DNA from: Labilibacter marinus
GTDB taxonomy: Bacteria; Bacteroidota; Bacteroidia; Bacteroidales; Marinilabiliaceae
Direction: 5' to 3'
NCBI RefSeq assembly: GCF_001659685.2
Contig: NZ_LXYE02000052.1
Span: 1-64,000, forward strand
DNA: 64,000 bases
Part shown: piece by piece, positions 24,698-33,592 of the stretch
Layout of the letters: each line of letters begins with the position of its first letter
Numbering within the stretch: the stretch's first letter is position 1
Translations under genes and position numbers: made by a program
Notes under the pieces: model-generated
Told to the model about the DNA's origin: nothing
Database searches by the model: none
Seen by the model: only the letters and a program-made list of their open reading frames with translations

Positions 24698-26002
24698 ATG
24701 CATTGTTTCGAAATAGAAGGAGGGCATAGGCTTTCTGGCGAAATCACTCCTCAGGGAGCAAAGAATGAGGCACTTCAAGTTATTTGTGCAACGCTACTAT
24801 CAAAAGAAGAAATAATCATCAGCAATATTCCAGATATTGTTGATGTTAACAACCTAATCGATTTATTAGGTGATATAGGTGTCGAAATCAATAGAATCAG
24901 CAGAGATGTTTGTTCTTTCAAAGCAGAAAATGTTGATTTAGATTATCTACAATCCATAGAGTTTCGTAAAAAAGCATCTTCATTGCGTGGTTCTATCATG
25001 ATTATGGGACCTTTATTGGCGCGTTACGGAAAAGCTTATTTTCCTAAGCCTGGTGGCGATAAAATTGGTAGACGTAGACTGGATACTCATTTTATTGGTT
25101 TTGAAAAGTTAGGTGCGCGATTCCATTATAATCCAAACGAAATATTTTATAGTCTAGAAACAGATGGTTTAAAAGGAACCTATATGTTGTTAGATGAAGC
25201 ATCAGTAACAGGTACGGCTAACGTGGTGCTTGCTGCCGTGCTTGCTCCAGGTAAAACCACTATTTATAATGCGGCTTGTGAGCCTTATTTGCAGCAGTTA
25301 TGCAAAATGTTGGTAAGCATGGGTGCTATCATTACAGGTATTGGTTCTAATCTTCTGCATATTGAAGGAGTTGAAAGCTTAGGAGGTTGTAAACATAGAT
25401 TATTACCTGATATGATTGAGATTGGTAGTTTTATCGGGATGGCTGCTATGACAGGTTCTGAAATTACCATTAAAGATTGTGCTTACGATGAATTGGGTAT
25501 TATACCTGAGGCTTTTCGTAAAATGGGTATTAAGCTAGAGCGTAAAGGGGATGATATTTATATTCCTGCACAAGAGGAATATGAAATAGAAACCTTTATT
25601 GATGGTTCTATAATGACTATTGCCGATGCGCCTTGGCCTGGATTAACGCCTGATTTACTAAGTATATTCTTGGTTATTGCCACGCAGGCAAAAGGAAGTG
25701 TTCTTATTCATCAAAAAATGTTTGAGAGTCGTTTGTTCTTCGTGGATAAGTTAATTGATATGGGAGCCAGAATCATACTATGCGATCCACATAGAGCCAC
25801 TGTCATTGGAATGAACAAGGAAACTTCGTTAAGAGGAACTACCTTAACCTCGCCTGATATTAGAGCAGGTGTAGCTTTGTTAATTGCAGCGCTTTCTGCA
25901 AAAGGCAAAAGTACCATTCAGAATATCACACAGATAGATCGAGGATATCAGGATATTGATAAACGATTACAGAATTTAGGAGCTAAGATAAAAAGAGTTT
26001 AA
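24698..26002 (+). CDS. murA: UDP-N-acetylglucosamine 1-carboxyvinyltransferase (Asp-type)
   Basis: First committed enzyme of peptidoglycan synthesis; transfers enolpyruvyl from PEP to UDP-GlcNAc. 434 residues with the two inside-out barrels. KNEAL (22-26) holds the catalytic Lys. The active-site loop reads PKPGGDKIGRRR: Asp121 stands where Escherichia coli has Cys115, the residue alkylated by fosfomycin. Natural Asp variants are active and fosfomycin-insensitive. Co-transcribed with the DUF4290 gene and followed by a terminator. Confidence 0.95.
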   Translation: MHCFEIEGGHRLSGEITPQGAKNEALQVICATLLSKEEIIISNIPDIVDVNNLIDLLGDIGVEINRISRDVCSFKAENVDLDYLQSIEFRKKASSLRGSIMIMGPLLARYGKAYFPKPGGDKIGRRRLDTHFIGFEKLGARFHYNPNEIFYSLETDGLKGTYMLLDEASVTGTANVVLAAVLAPGKTTIYNAACEPYLQQLCKMLVSMGAIITGIGSNLLHIEGVESLGGCKHRLLPDMIEIGSFIGMAAMTGSEITIKDCAYDELGIIPEAFRKMGIKLERKGDDIYIPAQEEYEIETFIDGSIMTIADAPWPGLTPDLLSIFLVIATQAKGSVLIHQKMFESRLFFVDKLIDMGARIILCDPHRATVIGMNKETSLRGTTLTSPDIRAGVALLIAALSAKGKSTIQNITQIDRGYQDIDKRLQNLGAKIKRV

Positions 26003-26029
26003 TACTCTATTTTGAGTCAAAAATATTTA

Positions 26030-26057
26030 AAGGGTTCCTGTATCGGAGCCCTTTTTT
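26030..26057 (+). terminator. Intrinsic terminator after murA
   Basis: Arms 26030-26038 and 26045-26053 (one G-T pair) followed by TTTTTT. Confidence 0.85.
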
Positions 26058-26412
26058 GTTTTATTGAACTTTACTTATAGATAGGTTACGTTTGTTAACA
26101 TTGTTTAACAGGCGCATGTTTTGTCTATTTTTATAAATCACTTAAAAGTTGTATTGGTCTGAAATAGTGCAATTTGAGAGCTAGTGCTGTAGTGTTGTGT
26201 AGTGTTATTTTTGAACCAAGCTTATAAAAATACACATTTATTTTATAATTCAAAAGAAAATAATTTTGGTTGTTAATGTTTTTGAACATACTTTCGCCGA
26301 CCGTTTTACTAACATTTGTCATGAAAACGATGATGTTAATCTAATTTAAGATGGATGGCACTGAAAAAGTTTTAAACTTTGCAGTGTGAGTATTAACCAA
26401 AATTGTGTGTGT
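26058..26412. other. Intergenic region upstream of the TlpA-like pair
   Basis: About 355 AT-rich bases. TAAACTTTG at about 26374-26382 resembles a -7 element with one extra base. A short minus-strand frame (26131-26322) has no recognisable features and is not called. Confidence 0.4.
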
Positions 26413-26943
26413 ATGAGAAAGCTAAAACTATTGATATTAGTTGTTTTAGCCGGGTTTGTGTTTTTATCTTTTAATAACGGAATGCCAGAACCAAATACTG
26501 GTGTAGCTATTGGAGATAAAGTACCAGAGATAAGAACTAGCTTATTGAATGGGTCGGATTTTGATTTAGAATCATTGAAAGGTAAAATGGTTTTAATTGA
26601 CTTTTGGGCTTCATTTGATGGAGAATCACGTGTGGAGAATCATCAAAAGATGATGCTTCAAAAGAAATTTGCTAACAGCAAGTTTCACAAAGGAGAAGGA
26701 TTTGTTGTTGTATCCATTTCTCTTGATCGTTTCAGATCGCCTTTAGCAAAAGCTATTAAAGCGGACGGACTTACAAATGTTTTGCATATTTGCGATTACA
26801 TGGGTGCTGAGTCTGACATTGCAAAAAGCTTTGAGGTACAAAAACCAACCAACTTCCTTATTGATGGCGAAGGCCGCTTAGTGGCGTATAGCTCAAGTAT
26901 CAACAAAGTGACAGAGTCGCTAGAGTACCTTCAAAGAAATTAA
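26413..26943 (+). CDS. TlpA/AhpC-like thioredoxin-fold protein lacking the CxxC cysteines
   Basis: 176 residues from ATG 26413 (an in-frame GTG at 26386 would spoil the signal peptide). Membrane-anchor or signal segment at 1-20, then the TlpA-like fold: IGDKVPEI, LKGKMVLIDFWAS. Where the active site CGPC should follow, the sequence is FDGES: D69 and S72 replace the two cysteines. VVVSISLD and PTNFLIDGEGRLV keep the cis-Pro region. It cannot perform disulfide exchange, so it may be a chaperone-like or regulatory partner of the intact paralogue downstream. Confidence 0.82.
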   Translation: MRKLKLLILVVLAGFVFLSFNNGMPEPNTGVAIGDKVPEIRTSLLNGSDFDLESLKGKMVLIDFWASFDGESRVENHQKMMLQKKFANSKFHKGEGFVVVSISLDRFRSPLAKAIKADGLTNVLHICDYMGAESDIAKSFEVQKPTNFLIDGEGRLVAYSSSINKVTESLEYLQRN

Positions 26944-27000
26944 TTTCCCTTTTTAAGATTTTATCGATTTTAAGATATTTAGTTAACAACTAAGTTTGCT

Positions 27001-27049
27001 GAAAGAATTGGTTTAGGGCGCATTTATTTGCACCCTGAATCATTTCTTT
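27001..27049 (+). terminator. Hairpin after the cysteine-less TlpA-like gene
   Basis: Core arms AGGGCGCA (27015-27022) and TGCACCCT (27029-27036), extended outward by GAAAGAA...TTTCTTT pairing, followed by TTTAAATTT. A moderate terminator candidate. Confidence 0.5.
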
Positions 27050-27181
27050 TAAATTTGAAATCGAATTCATCCAATTTGAATTGTCAGTAATTCGTTATTG
27101 TTGCGACTATGCTTGCAAACAATATTCAGATTGTGTTTGTTTTGAGATTATAAAAAGTTGAAAACATTTAAGTTTCGAGTT

Positions 27182-27724
27182 ATGAAGAAGGTAGATTTAA
27201 AGAGAGCGACAGTTGTATTAGGCTTTATTGTGTGCCTAGCAATTTCAGCTCATGCGCAAAATAATGGAAAGGTTGGTTTAGAGATTGGCAACAAAGCTCC
27301 AGAAATTAAGATGCTATCGCCTCAGGGTGATGTTATTTCCTTGTCTTCCTTAAAAGGCCAATTGGTATTGATAGATTTTTGGGCTTCATGGTGCGGGCCT
27401 TGTAGAAAAGAAAATCCACATGTGGTGGAGGCATATGAAGATTACAAGGATAGAAAGTTTTCAAACGCTAAAGGTTTTACTATTTTAAGTGTATCCTTGG
27501 ATTCCAATAAAAAAAGTTGGGAAAAAGCCATTAAAGCCGATGAGTTGGTGTGGCCAAATCATGTAAGCGACTTAAAAGGTTGGAAATCGAAAGCTGCAGA
27601 GATTTATCGAGTAAGAGGTATTCCGGATAATTATTTGGTTGATGGAGATGGTATTATTGTGGCAAAGGGATTGCGTGGCCCATATTTAGAAGCTGCTTTA
27701 AAAAAGCTGGCTAAAAAGAAGTAA
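27182..27724 (+). CDS. TlpA-family thiol:disulfide reductase
   Basis: Periplasmic thioredoxin-like protein, 180 residues from ATG 27182. Signal peptide 1-25 (ending ISAHAQ). The fold shows IGNKAPEI, LVLIDFWASWCGPC (active-site C71, C74), SVSLD, and the cis-Pro segment VRGIPDNYLVDGDG. It keeps disulfides of envelope or cytochrome-maturation substrates reduced. The gene before it encodes a similar protein without the cysteines, suggesting a duplicated pair. Terminator follows at 27748. Confidence 0.9.
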   Translation: MKKVDLKRATVVLGFIVCLAISAHAQNNGKVGLEIGNKAPEIKMLSPQGDVISLSSLKGQLVLIDFWASWCGPCRKENPHVVEAYEDYKDRKFSNAKGFTILSVSLDSNKKSWEKAIKADELVWPNHVSDLKGWKSKAAEIYRVRGIPDNYLVDGDGIIVAKGLRGPYLEAALKKLAKKK

Positions 27725-27747
27725 GAAAATATTTAATATAAATTTCG

Positions 27748-27784
27748 ATGGCAGTATGCAGTTTGTGTACTGCCATTGTTTTTG
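27748..27784 (+). terminator. Intrinsic terminator after the TlpA-family reductase gene
   Basis: Arms ATGGCAGTA (27748-27756) and TACTGCCAT (27768-27776) followed by TGTTTTTG. Confidence 0.85.
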
Positions 27785-27906
27785 TATGCTGACAATAGTT
27801 AAGTGCAATGCTGCAAAAGGCTGTCAATTTGTCCCAAATAATTGGCTTGGCAAAGTAATTGTAAAACATGTCTCGTCAAAATAGAACAATAAAAAGAAAT
27901 AATATA

Positions 27907-28500
27907 ATGGCAAGTAAAGGATCTAAAAAAGAAAAGAAAGAGGAAGTTGTTGAGGAGCAAGTAACGAATAACGAAACAGAATCTGCAAAAGCAACAGAAG
28001 AGCAAGTAGAGGAAGCATCGGAAGAAGAAGTTACTGAGCAAACAGAAGAAAGCGAAGTAGAAAAGCTATCTCTTAAGGTTTCTGAGTTAAACGATAGATA
28101 CCTTCGCTTAAGTGCAGAGTACGACAATTATCGCAAGCGTACCTTAAAGGAGCGCATGGAGTTAACTAAAAGTGCTGGAGAAGGATTACTAAAAGGATTG
28201 CTTCCTGTTGTAGATGACTTTGATAGAGCGATTGCTCACCTAAGTGAAGCTTCTGATTTAGATGCAGTGAAAGAAGGTATTGACTTGATTTATAATAAAT
28301 TTCAGGAATTCTTTAAGCAAAATGGAGTGATTGAAATAGAAGCGAAAGAAAAAGATTTTGATACTGATTTACACGAGGCAATTACTAAAATACCAGCGCC
28401 TACAGAGGACATGAAAGGGAAAGTAATTGACTGTATTGAAAAAGGATATACGCTGGGCGATAAAGTGATGCGTTTTTCTAAAGTTGTTGTAGGAGAATAA
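27907..28500 (+). CDS. grpE: GrpE nucleotide exchange factor
   Basis: Cofactor that releases ADP from DnaK. An acidic, disordered N-terminus (residues 1-50, rich in Glu and Thr) precedes the coiled-coil dimer helix (KLSLKVSELNDRYLRLSAEYDNYRKRT) and the beta-wing (FDTDLHEAITKI, GKVIDCIEKGYTLGDKVMRFSKVVVGE). The frame is open 13 codons upstream (ATG 27868), but MASKGSKK at 27907 gives a normal start. Dispersed 25 bases before dnaJ in the same operon; dnaK is not nearby. Confidence 0.93.
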   Translation: MASKGSKKEKKEEVVEEQVTNNETESAKATEEQVEEASEEEVTEQTEESEVEKLSLKVSELNDRYLRLSAEYDNYRKRTLKERMELTKSAGEGLLKGLLPVVDDFDRAIAHLSEASDLDAVKEGIDLIYNKFQEFFKQNGVIEIEAKEKDFDTDLHEAITKIPAPTEDMKGKVIDCIEKGYTLGDKVMRFSKVVVGE

Positions 28501-28524
28501 TTAAGCACTAGATACCATATTATT

Positions 28525-29694
28525 ATGTCGAAAAGAGATTATTACGAAGTTTTAGAAGTATCAAAAAGTGCAGAGGCTAGTGAAATTAAAAAAGCCTATC
28601 GTAAAAAAGCGATGCAATTTCACCCGGATAAGAACCCTGGGGATAAAGCAGCCGAAGAGAAATTTAAAGAGGCAGCTGAAGCTTATGAGGTACTTAGTGA
28701 TGACCAAAAAAAGGCGCGTTACGACCAGTATGGTCATGCCGGTGTAGGTGGTGCATCAAGCGGTGGTTATGGTGGCGGAGGTATGTCCATGGATGATATC
28801 TTTTCGCATTTCGGCGATATTTTTGGAGGCGGTGGCGGAGGCGGCTTCGGAGGTTTTAGTGGCTTTGGCGGTTTCGGCGGAGGCGGTGGAGGTCGTCAAC
28901 GTGTCAACAAAGGATCTAACCTACGTGTAAAAGTGAGCCTAACGCTGGATGAAATATTAAATGGCGTTGAGAAAAAAATAAAGGTAAAAAAATATGTTCC
29001 GTGTAGCCACTGTAGTGGTTCAGGAGCTGACGGAGGTGCTTCTCATAGTAACTGTTCTACTTGTAATGGTTCCGGGCAAGTGACTCGCATTTCAAATACC
29101 ATTTTAGGTCAGATGCAAACGGCATCAACGTGTCCTACTTGTGGAGGTGAAGGGAAAATCATCACCAACAAGTGTAAGCATTGTGCTGGAGAGGGTATTG
29201 AGAAAGATGAGGAAGTGATTTCGATCAATATTCCTGCCGGAGTGGAAGAGGGTATGCAACTTTCTGTTTCAGGAAAAGGTAATGCTGCACGAAGAGGAGG
29301 TATCAATGGCGATTTATTGGTGTTGATACATGAAGAGGATCATGATGAGCTAGTGCGTGACGGAAGAGATTTATTGTATAACCTATTTATTAGTATTCCA
29401 GAAGCTACACTTGGAGCACCAGTTGAAATACCTACTTTAGAAGGTAAAGTAAAAGTGAAGATTGAAGCAGGAACGCAGCCGGGTAAAGTATTGCGATTGA
29501 GAGGTAAAGGTTTACCAGAAGTAAATGCTTACGGAAGAGGTGATTTGTTAGTAAAAATCAATGTGTGGATTCCAAAAGATTTATCTAAGGATGAGAAAAA
29601 AGCAATGGAAAAAATGGCTGACTCAGATTCATTTACGCCAAGACCTACATCTCAGGAAAAAGGTTTCTTCAGTAAAATGAGAGATATGTTTTAG
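28525..29694 (+). CDS. dnaJ: Chaperone protein DnaJ
   Basis: Hsp40 co-chaperone of DnaK, 389 residues. J domain 1-70 with the HPD motif at 33-35. A long Gly/Phe-rich linker (about 73-130) follows, with runs of Gly. Four CxxCxGxG zinc repeats follow: [32 protein letters not shown]. The C-terminal substrate domain ends at about 370. The full class I (type A) architecture is present. Operon with grpE. Confidence 0.96.
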   Translation: MSKRDYYEVLEVSKSAEASEIKKAYRKKAMQFHPDKNPGDKAAEEKFKEAAEAYEVLSDDQKKARYDQYGHAGVGGASSGGYGGGGMSMDDIFSHFGDIFGGGGGGGFGGFSGFGGFGGGGGGRQRVNKGSNLRVKVSLTLDEILNGVEKKIKVKKYVPCSHCSGSGADGGASHSNCSTCNGSGQVTRISNTILGQMQTASTCPTCGGEGKIITNKCKHCAGEGIEKDEEVISINIPAGVEEGMQLSVSGKGNAARRGGINGDLLVLIHEEDHDELVRDGRDLLYNLFISIPEATLGAPVEIPTLEGKVKVKIEAGTQPGKVLRLRGKGLPEVNAYGRGDLLVKINVWIPKDLSKDEKKAMEKMADSDSFTPRPTSQEKGFFSKMRDMF

Positions 29695-29721
29695 AAAAAA
29701 AAGCAAAGTTTTTTTTAGCTA

Positions 29722-29912
29722 TTGGTTTTTAGCTCTTAGCTACAAAATATAAAACCCCAATTTGCATCGCAAATTGGGGTTTGTTTTTTTTAGTAATGCT
29801 CTTAGTTCTTCCCTTAGCTTTGTAGCCGGGGAAGTACCGCATCAAAGATGCGAGGATGGAGGCTACCTTTCCTGTTCTTTTGCCAACAGCAAATAGCTAA
29901 AGGCTAAAAGCC
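29722..29912. repeat. Structured intergenic element with imperfect terminal inverted repeats
   Basis: Between dnaJ and kbl. The outer segments 29722-29743 and 29891-29912 are imperfect inverted repeats (about 18 of 20 positions, TTTTAGC..TTAGCTA type). Inside are the terminator 29752-29782 and a nested stem: GTAGCC (29822-29827) with GGCTAC (29861-29866), enclosing CGCATC-AAA-GATGCG (29838-29852). It looks like a small non-autonomous repeat or structured RNA; no relative was found elsewhere in the window. Confidence 0.4.
29752..29791. terminator. Bidirectional terminator between dnaJ and kbl
   Basis: Perfect 14-bp arms (29752-29765 and 29769-29782) with loop ATC, followed by T-runs on the plus strand and TTTTATATTTTG on the minus strand. 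It serves the convergent dnaJ and kbl genes. Confidence 0.9.
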
Positions 29913-29917
29913 ACCTC

Positions 29918-31105
29918 CTATATCACTTTTAGTTCTTTACCTATCTTAATAAAAGCTTCAATGGCTGTATCAAGATGTTCTTTTTCGTGAGCGGCCGATA
30001 TTTGAATTCTGATGCGCGCTTGATCTTTAGGCACTACAGGGTAGTAAAAGCCAATCACATAAATTCCTTCAGCCAATAACTTCTCAGCAAACTCTTGCGA
30101 TAGTTTAGCATCGTATAACATCAACGCTACAATGGCAGAATTAGTGGGTTTAATATCAAAACCTGCAGCCTGTATTTTTTCCTTAAAGTAAGCGGCATTT
30201 TCAATAACCTTATCTCTGTACTGGGTTGACTCCGTTAACATGTCAAACACCTCAGAAGCTGCACCAACAATAGCAGGAGCTAATGAATTAGAGAATAAAT
30301 AAGGGCGAGAGCGCTGACGGAGCATATCGATAATTTCCTTTTTACCAGTAGTAAAACCGCCTAATGCACCACCTAATGCCTTTCCTAGGGTGCTTGTGAT
30401 AATGTCAACACGATCCATTACATTATGGTATTCATGGGTTCCTCTACCGGTTTTTCCAATGAAACCTGAACCATGACTATCATCCACCATAACCAGGCTA
30501 TTGTATTTCTCCGCTAAATCGCATATTTCGTTCAGTTTAGCAATGTCCCCATCCATAGAAAAAACACCATCGGTAACAATAATTCTATAGCGCTGATCCT
30601 GCGATTTTTTTAGCTGCTCTTCTAAGTCGGCCATGTCGGCGTGCTTGTATCGATAACGAGCTGCCTTGCATAAACGCACTCCGTCAATAATAGAAGCGTG
30701 GTTTAATTCATCAGATATAATAGCATCTTCTGCAGAAAGTAAAGGTTCAAACACACCACCATTGGCATCAAAGCAAGCCGCATATAAAATGGTATCTTCC
30801 GTACCTAAGAAATCAGCAATCTTCTGTTCCAGGTTTTTATGAATGTCCTGCGTTCCGCAAATAAAACGAACCGACGACATGCCGTAACCATGTGTATTCA
30901 TTACCTCTTGTGCTGCTTTTACTACTCTTGGGTGCGATGAAAGCCCTAAGTAATTATTAGCACAAAAGTTCAGTACTTTATCTCCTGTACTCACTTTAAT
31001 TTCTGCTCCCTGAGCCGATGTAATAATACGCTCGTTTTTATATAAACCCGATTCTTTAATCTGATCTATCTCCTTTATAAGATGATCCTTAAAATCTCCG
31101 TACAT
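29918..31105 (-). CDS. kbl: Glycine C-acetyltransferase (2-amino-3-ketobutyrate CoA ligase)
   Basis: PLP enzyme of threonine degradation, cleaving 2-amino-3-oxobutyrate with CoA to glycine and acetyl-CoA. 395 residues, alpha-oxoamine synthase fold. Motifs: [42 protein letters not shown], and the PLP lysine in STLGKALGG (K242). [11 protein letters not shown] is typical of Kbl rather than of the BioF or SPT relatives. The threonine dehydrogenase partner is not in the window. Confidence 0.93.
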   Translation of the reverse strand: MYGDFKDHLIKEIDQIKESGLYKNERIITSAQGAEIKVSTGDKVLNFCANNYLGLSSHPRVVKAAQEVMNTHGYGMSSVRFICGTQDIHKNLEQKIADFLGTEDTILYAACFDANGGVFEPLLSAEDAIISDELNHASIIDGVRLCKAARYRYKHADMADLEEQLKKSQDQRYRIIVTDGVFSMDGDIAKLNEICDLAEKYNSLVMVDDSHGSGFIGKTGRGTHEYHNVMDRVDIITSTLGKALGGALGGFTTGKKEIIDMLRQRSRPYLFSNSLAPAIVGAASEVFDMLTESTQYRDKVIENAAYFKEKIQAAGFDIKPTNSAIVALMLYDAKLSQEFAEKLLAEGIYVIGFYYPVVPKDQARIRIQISAAHEKEHLDTAIEAFIKIGKELKVI

Positions 31106-31503
31106 ATGCTAAAATTTAGTTTTACCCAAAATTAAGCACCTATTTGGATTAAAAAAATGACTTACACCAACTTTATGATAGAGCTAAGCTTAAATAATTA
31201 TTGCGCCATTATTAAGGAGGATTCATGTTCGATGTTTGTCCAATACTGACTCGGTATATATACTGACGAAATACACATCAAACTCAGACCAAACTCACAG
31301 ATATGTGAGTTTAGTCTGAGTTTGATGTGAGATTAACCATAGTTTGTATCGAAGCATTATCGAAGATGTACAAACTGTATTTAGAAGATTACTATGAATA
31401 AGGGAGGAAATACAGCGATAAACAGTCTCGATGGACAGGTTAATTGTAATTATTGTGGTATAATTGTTGCTTCCAAATCGAAAATCTTTAACTTTTTAAT
31501 TCC
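31106..31503. other. Divergent intergenic region between kbl and the DUF5686-like gene
   Basis: 398 bases with no credible gene. It holds the long hairpin at 31274-31329 and, next to it, two copies of TACTGAC (31244-31250 in CAATACTGAC; 31261-31267). The promoters of the flanking genes could not be assigned with certainty. Confidence 0.5.
31274..31329. repeat. Very long near-perfect hairpin
   Basis: Arms of 25 bases (31274-31298 and 31305-31329) match at 24 positions around a 6-base loop AGATAT. It lies between divergent genes, where a terminator is not expected, and no T-run follows. Possible roles are an operator, a cruciform or the scar of a small mobile element. Confidence 0.75.
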
Positions 31504-33390
31504 ATGAGGCTTTTTACTCTATTTCTTTTACTTATTGCTTTTTACGTTAATGCATCTTCTATAACAATCGATGGTACTATTTTTAGCAAAGGCAATAACA
31601 CTCCGCTTCCATTTGTCAACATAAGCCTAAAAGGAACCTATAATGGAACTGTATCTGATGCTGATGGCAATTATAAATTAAAGATTCCTCCAAATAAGGA
31701 ATATACAATATGCTTTAGTTGTATTGGATTTGAATCAAAAGAAATTAAGCAAAGTCTGCTGGAGCAAAATCCCAATATTGTATTAAAGCCTTCTGTGGTT
31801 CCCATTAGCGAGGTGGTGGTAATGCCTGATAGTACCTTGCGCAGTTTTCTGCGAAAAGCTTACAATTTAATTCCTGAGAATTATCCTGACGTTCCTACTT
31901 CTTATGAAGTTTTTCATCGTGGCGGTATTCAGAATAATAAGAAGGAATATTTTAGACTTAACGAGGCAGTGTTGCAGGCCTATAAGCCATCCTATAAAAA
32001 TAAAGCAGATGGAACCATTGAAGTTCTTAAAACCAGAAAGTATAATGAGGTAGAGCAAAGTGATGGTTTTAGATATGTTTATTATGGAGGTTTGCATCGA
32101 ATTCATCGAGACGATGAGGTTAAGAACCGTGAAGATTACCTGAAACCTCATAAAGATTATAATTATGATTTAGTAGGTCAAGAATATTATAACAATAGAA
32201 AAGTATATGTAATAGCTTTTAGGCCTAAGCAGGATAAAAATTTACGTTATACAGGTAAGTTTTATATCGATGTAAAAAGCTTAGGATATATAAAGGTAGA
32301 GTTAAAGCCCACCGCTAAATGGATAGAAGAAAGGTATAATGATTTGTTGGGAATACACCGCGACATTAAAGCTAAGGATTTTGATTTTGTGGTAAATTAC
32401 AACATACAAGATTCTATTTTCTATTATCAATCATCCTATTATAAAGAAAGGCTTGTTCACAGAGATAGTACTTATTATTCAATATCGGAAAATGTAGTTA
32501 CTTCCATGCAAAAGGATTCGGTGGATAAGATTCCTTTTCAGCAGCAAACCCCTATTACCTATGTACCCACACTCGAAGCTACTGAATACGCCCAAAGTAA
32601 TTGGAAAGATTATGCCACCATGCCTAATGCAATAGAGATTGATACTGTTGTGGCAAAAGAATTATTTAATACATCTGCTCCAAAGCCGAATAAAAAAGAA
32701 ACTCTGCTAAAAACACTGAATAGGCTCGAAGTAGTATGGGGAGTAGGATATTCAGATTATTCAATGCAAGCATCTCATATAAATTTGGCTTATAAGCATC
32801 TTAATTTTAGTAAACAATTGGATGGGGCAAGTTCTGCGCTGAACATAGAGCAGCTGATATTGTATAAATTTACACCTTATCATGGCATTGGTTATAAATT
32901 AAACTTATCCTTAGGCGACGCCTATTATTACACAGGTAATGCATTGTGTTACAACCTCCGACTCCCAATAAAAACGGTAGGTAAAAATATATACGGTAAT
33001 TTTTCTGTAGGATATTCTTGGCGCAATTTTGGTCAAGGCTTGGGCACTAGTAATTCAGACGCCGAGTTTAAATTTGGAGGCAAAAAGTTTAACACAGATA
33101 AAGTACGTGCTTTTACTGGATTAAAAGAGCATGGTTACGAAACAGGATTTAATTTGATGGTTCAGTTAAAAGCCTTGTGGTATTTAAATGTGGGTGCAAA
33201 TTATTTTTGGGCCAACAAATCTCAAGAAACCATCTATATGAAAGAAGCCAAAGGAGTTTTCAGAACCCAGGCTAACGAAGCCTTAAATCAAGATGATATC
33301 AGCTATCAGATTGATGGAGTAGATTCAGGAATTAGTGGTGTAACAAATAATAATTGGTCAGTTAGTGCAGGAATAAGTATGTGTTTTTAA
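31504..33390 (+). CDS. Carboxypeptidase-regulatory-like outer-membrane protein (DUF5686-like)
   Basis: 628 residues with signal peptide 1-17. Residues 20-95 form a CarboxypepD_reg-like (CNA-B type) domain: ITIDGTIFSKGNNTPLPFVN, then GTVSDADGNYKLKIP and CFSCIGFESKEI. The long central region (about 115-340) resembles the DUF5686-type segment common in Bacteroidota (TSYEVFHRGG, GKFYIDVKSLGYIKVELKP). The C-terminal third carries barrel-like strands ending in F. It is thought to be an envelope protein of unknown role. The 98-bp repeat starts 26 bases after its stop. Confidence 0.7.
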   Translation: MRLFTLFLLLIAFYVNASSITIDGTIFSKGNNTPLPFVNISLKGTYNGTVSDADGNYKLKIPPNKEYTICFSCIGFESKEIKQSLLEQNPNIVLKPSVVPISEVVVMPDSTLRSFLRKAYNLIPENYPDVPTSYEVFHRGGIQNNKKEYFRLNEAVLQAYKPSYKNKADGTIEVLKTRKYNEVEQSDGFRYVYYGGLHRIHRDDEVKNREDYLKPHKDYNYDLVGQEYYNNRKVYVIAFRPKQDKNLRYTGKFYIDVKSLGYIKVELKPTAKWIEERYNDLLGIHRDIKAKDFDFVVNYNIQDSIFYYQSSYYKERLVHRDSTYYSISENVVTSMQKDSVDKIPFQQQTPITYVPTLEATEYAQSNWKDYATMPNAIEIDTVVAKELFNTSAPKPNKKETLLKTLNRLEVVWGVGYSDYSMQASHINLAYKHLNFSKQLDGASSALNIEQLILYKFTPYHGIGYKLNLSLGDAYYYTGNALCYNLRLPIKTVGKNIYGNFSVGYSWRNFGQGLGTSNSDAEFKFGGKKFNTDKVRAFTGLKEHGYETGFNLMVQLKALWYLNVGANYFWANKSQETIYMKEAKGVFRTQANEALNQDDISYQIDGVDSGISGVTNNNWSVSAGISMCF

Positions 33391-33416
33391 ATACTGCGAG
33401 CTCGGTAAAAAACATT

Positions 33417-33514
33417 CCCGCCGCTGTCGCACCAATCTTTCGTGTAACATTTTAACTACCGTTGCTCCCATTTTCCAGTTTACCATTCCTTCTTACAATA
33501 AAAACACAAAAAAC
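33417..33514. repeat. 98-bp direct repeat, copy 1
   Basis: Identical over 98 bases to 39216-39313 and in the same orientation. It begins CCCGCCGCTGTCGCACC and ends ACACAAAAAAC. Its first 27 bases resemble the left half of the REPIN-like elements at 33520 and 33841. It follows the DUF5686-like gene. Confidence 0.95.
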
Positions 33515-33519
33515 CCTGC

Positions 33520-33592
33520 GCTATCGCACGAGTCCTATCGTGTAATAAATAAGAAGTTGTACATAGGTACGCGTGAGGACACGCGCACTAGC
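33520..33592. repeat. REPIN-like double-hairpin element, copy A
   Basis: Left half GCTATCGCACGAGTCCT.. (33520-33542) forms a hairpin CACGA/TCGTG around GTCCTAT. The right half (33569-33592) forms CGCGTG-AGGA-CACGCG. The halves are inverted copies of each other (GCT..GCACG.GTCCT), and their loops TCCT and AGGA are complementary. The middle 26 bases contain AGAAGTTGTAC, shared with copy B. Confidence 0.75.

Noticed and set aside
26131-26322. 63-codon minus-strand frame upstream of the TlpA-like pair
   Set aside because: No start signal, no recognisable composition or family; likely chance in AT-rich DNA.
33423-33444. The start of the 98-bp repeat as an independent REPIN-like copy
   Set aside because: It shares only the left-half pattern with mismatches in the stem; treated as a diverged relative, not a separate element.
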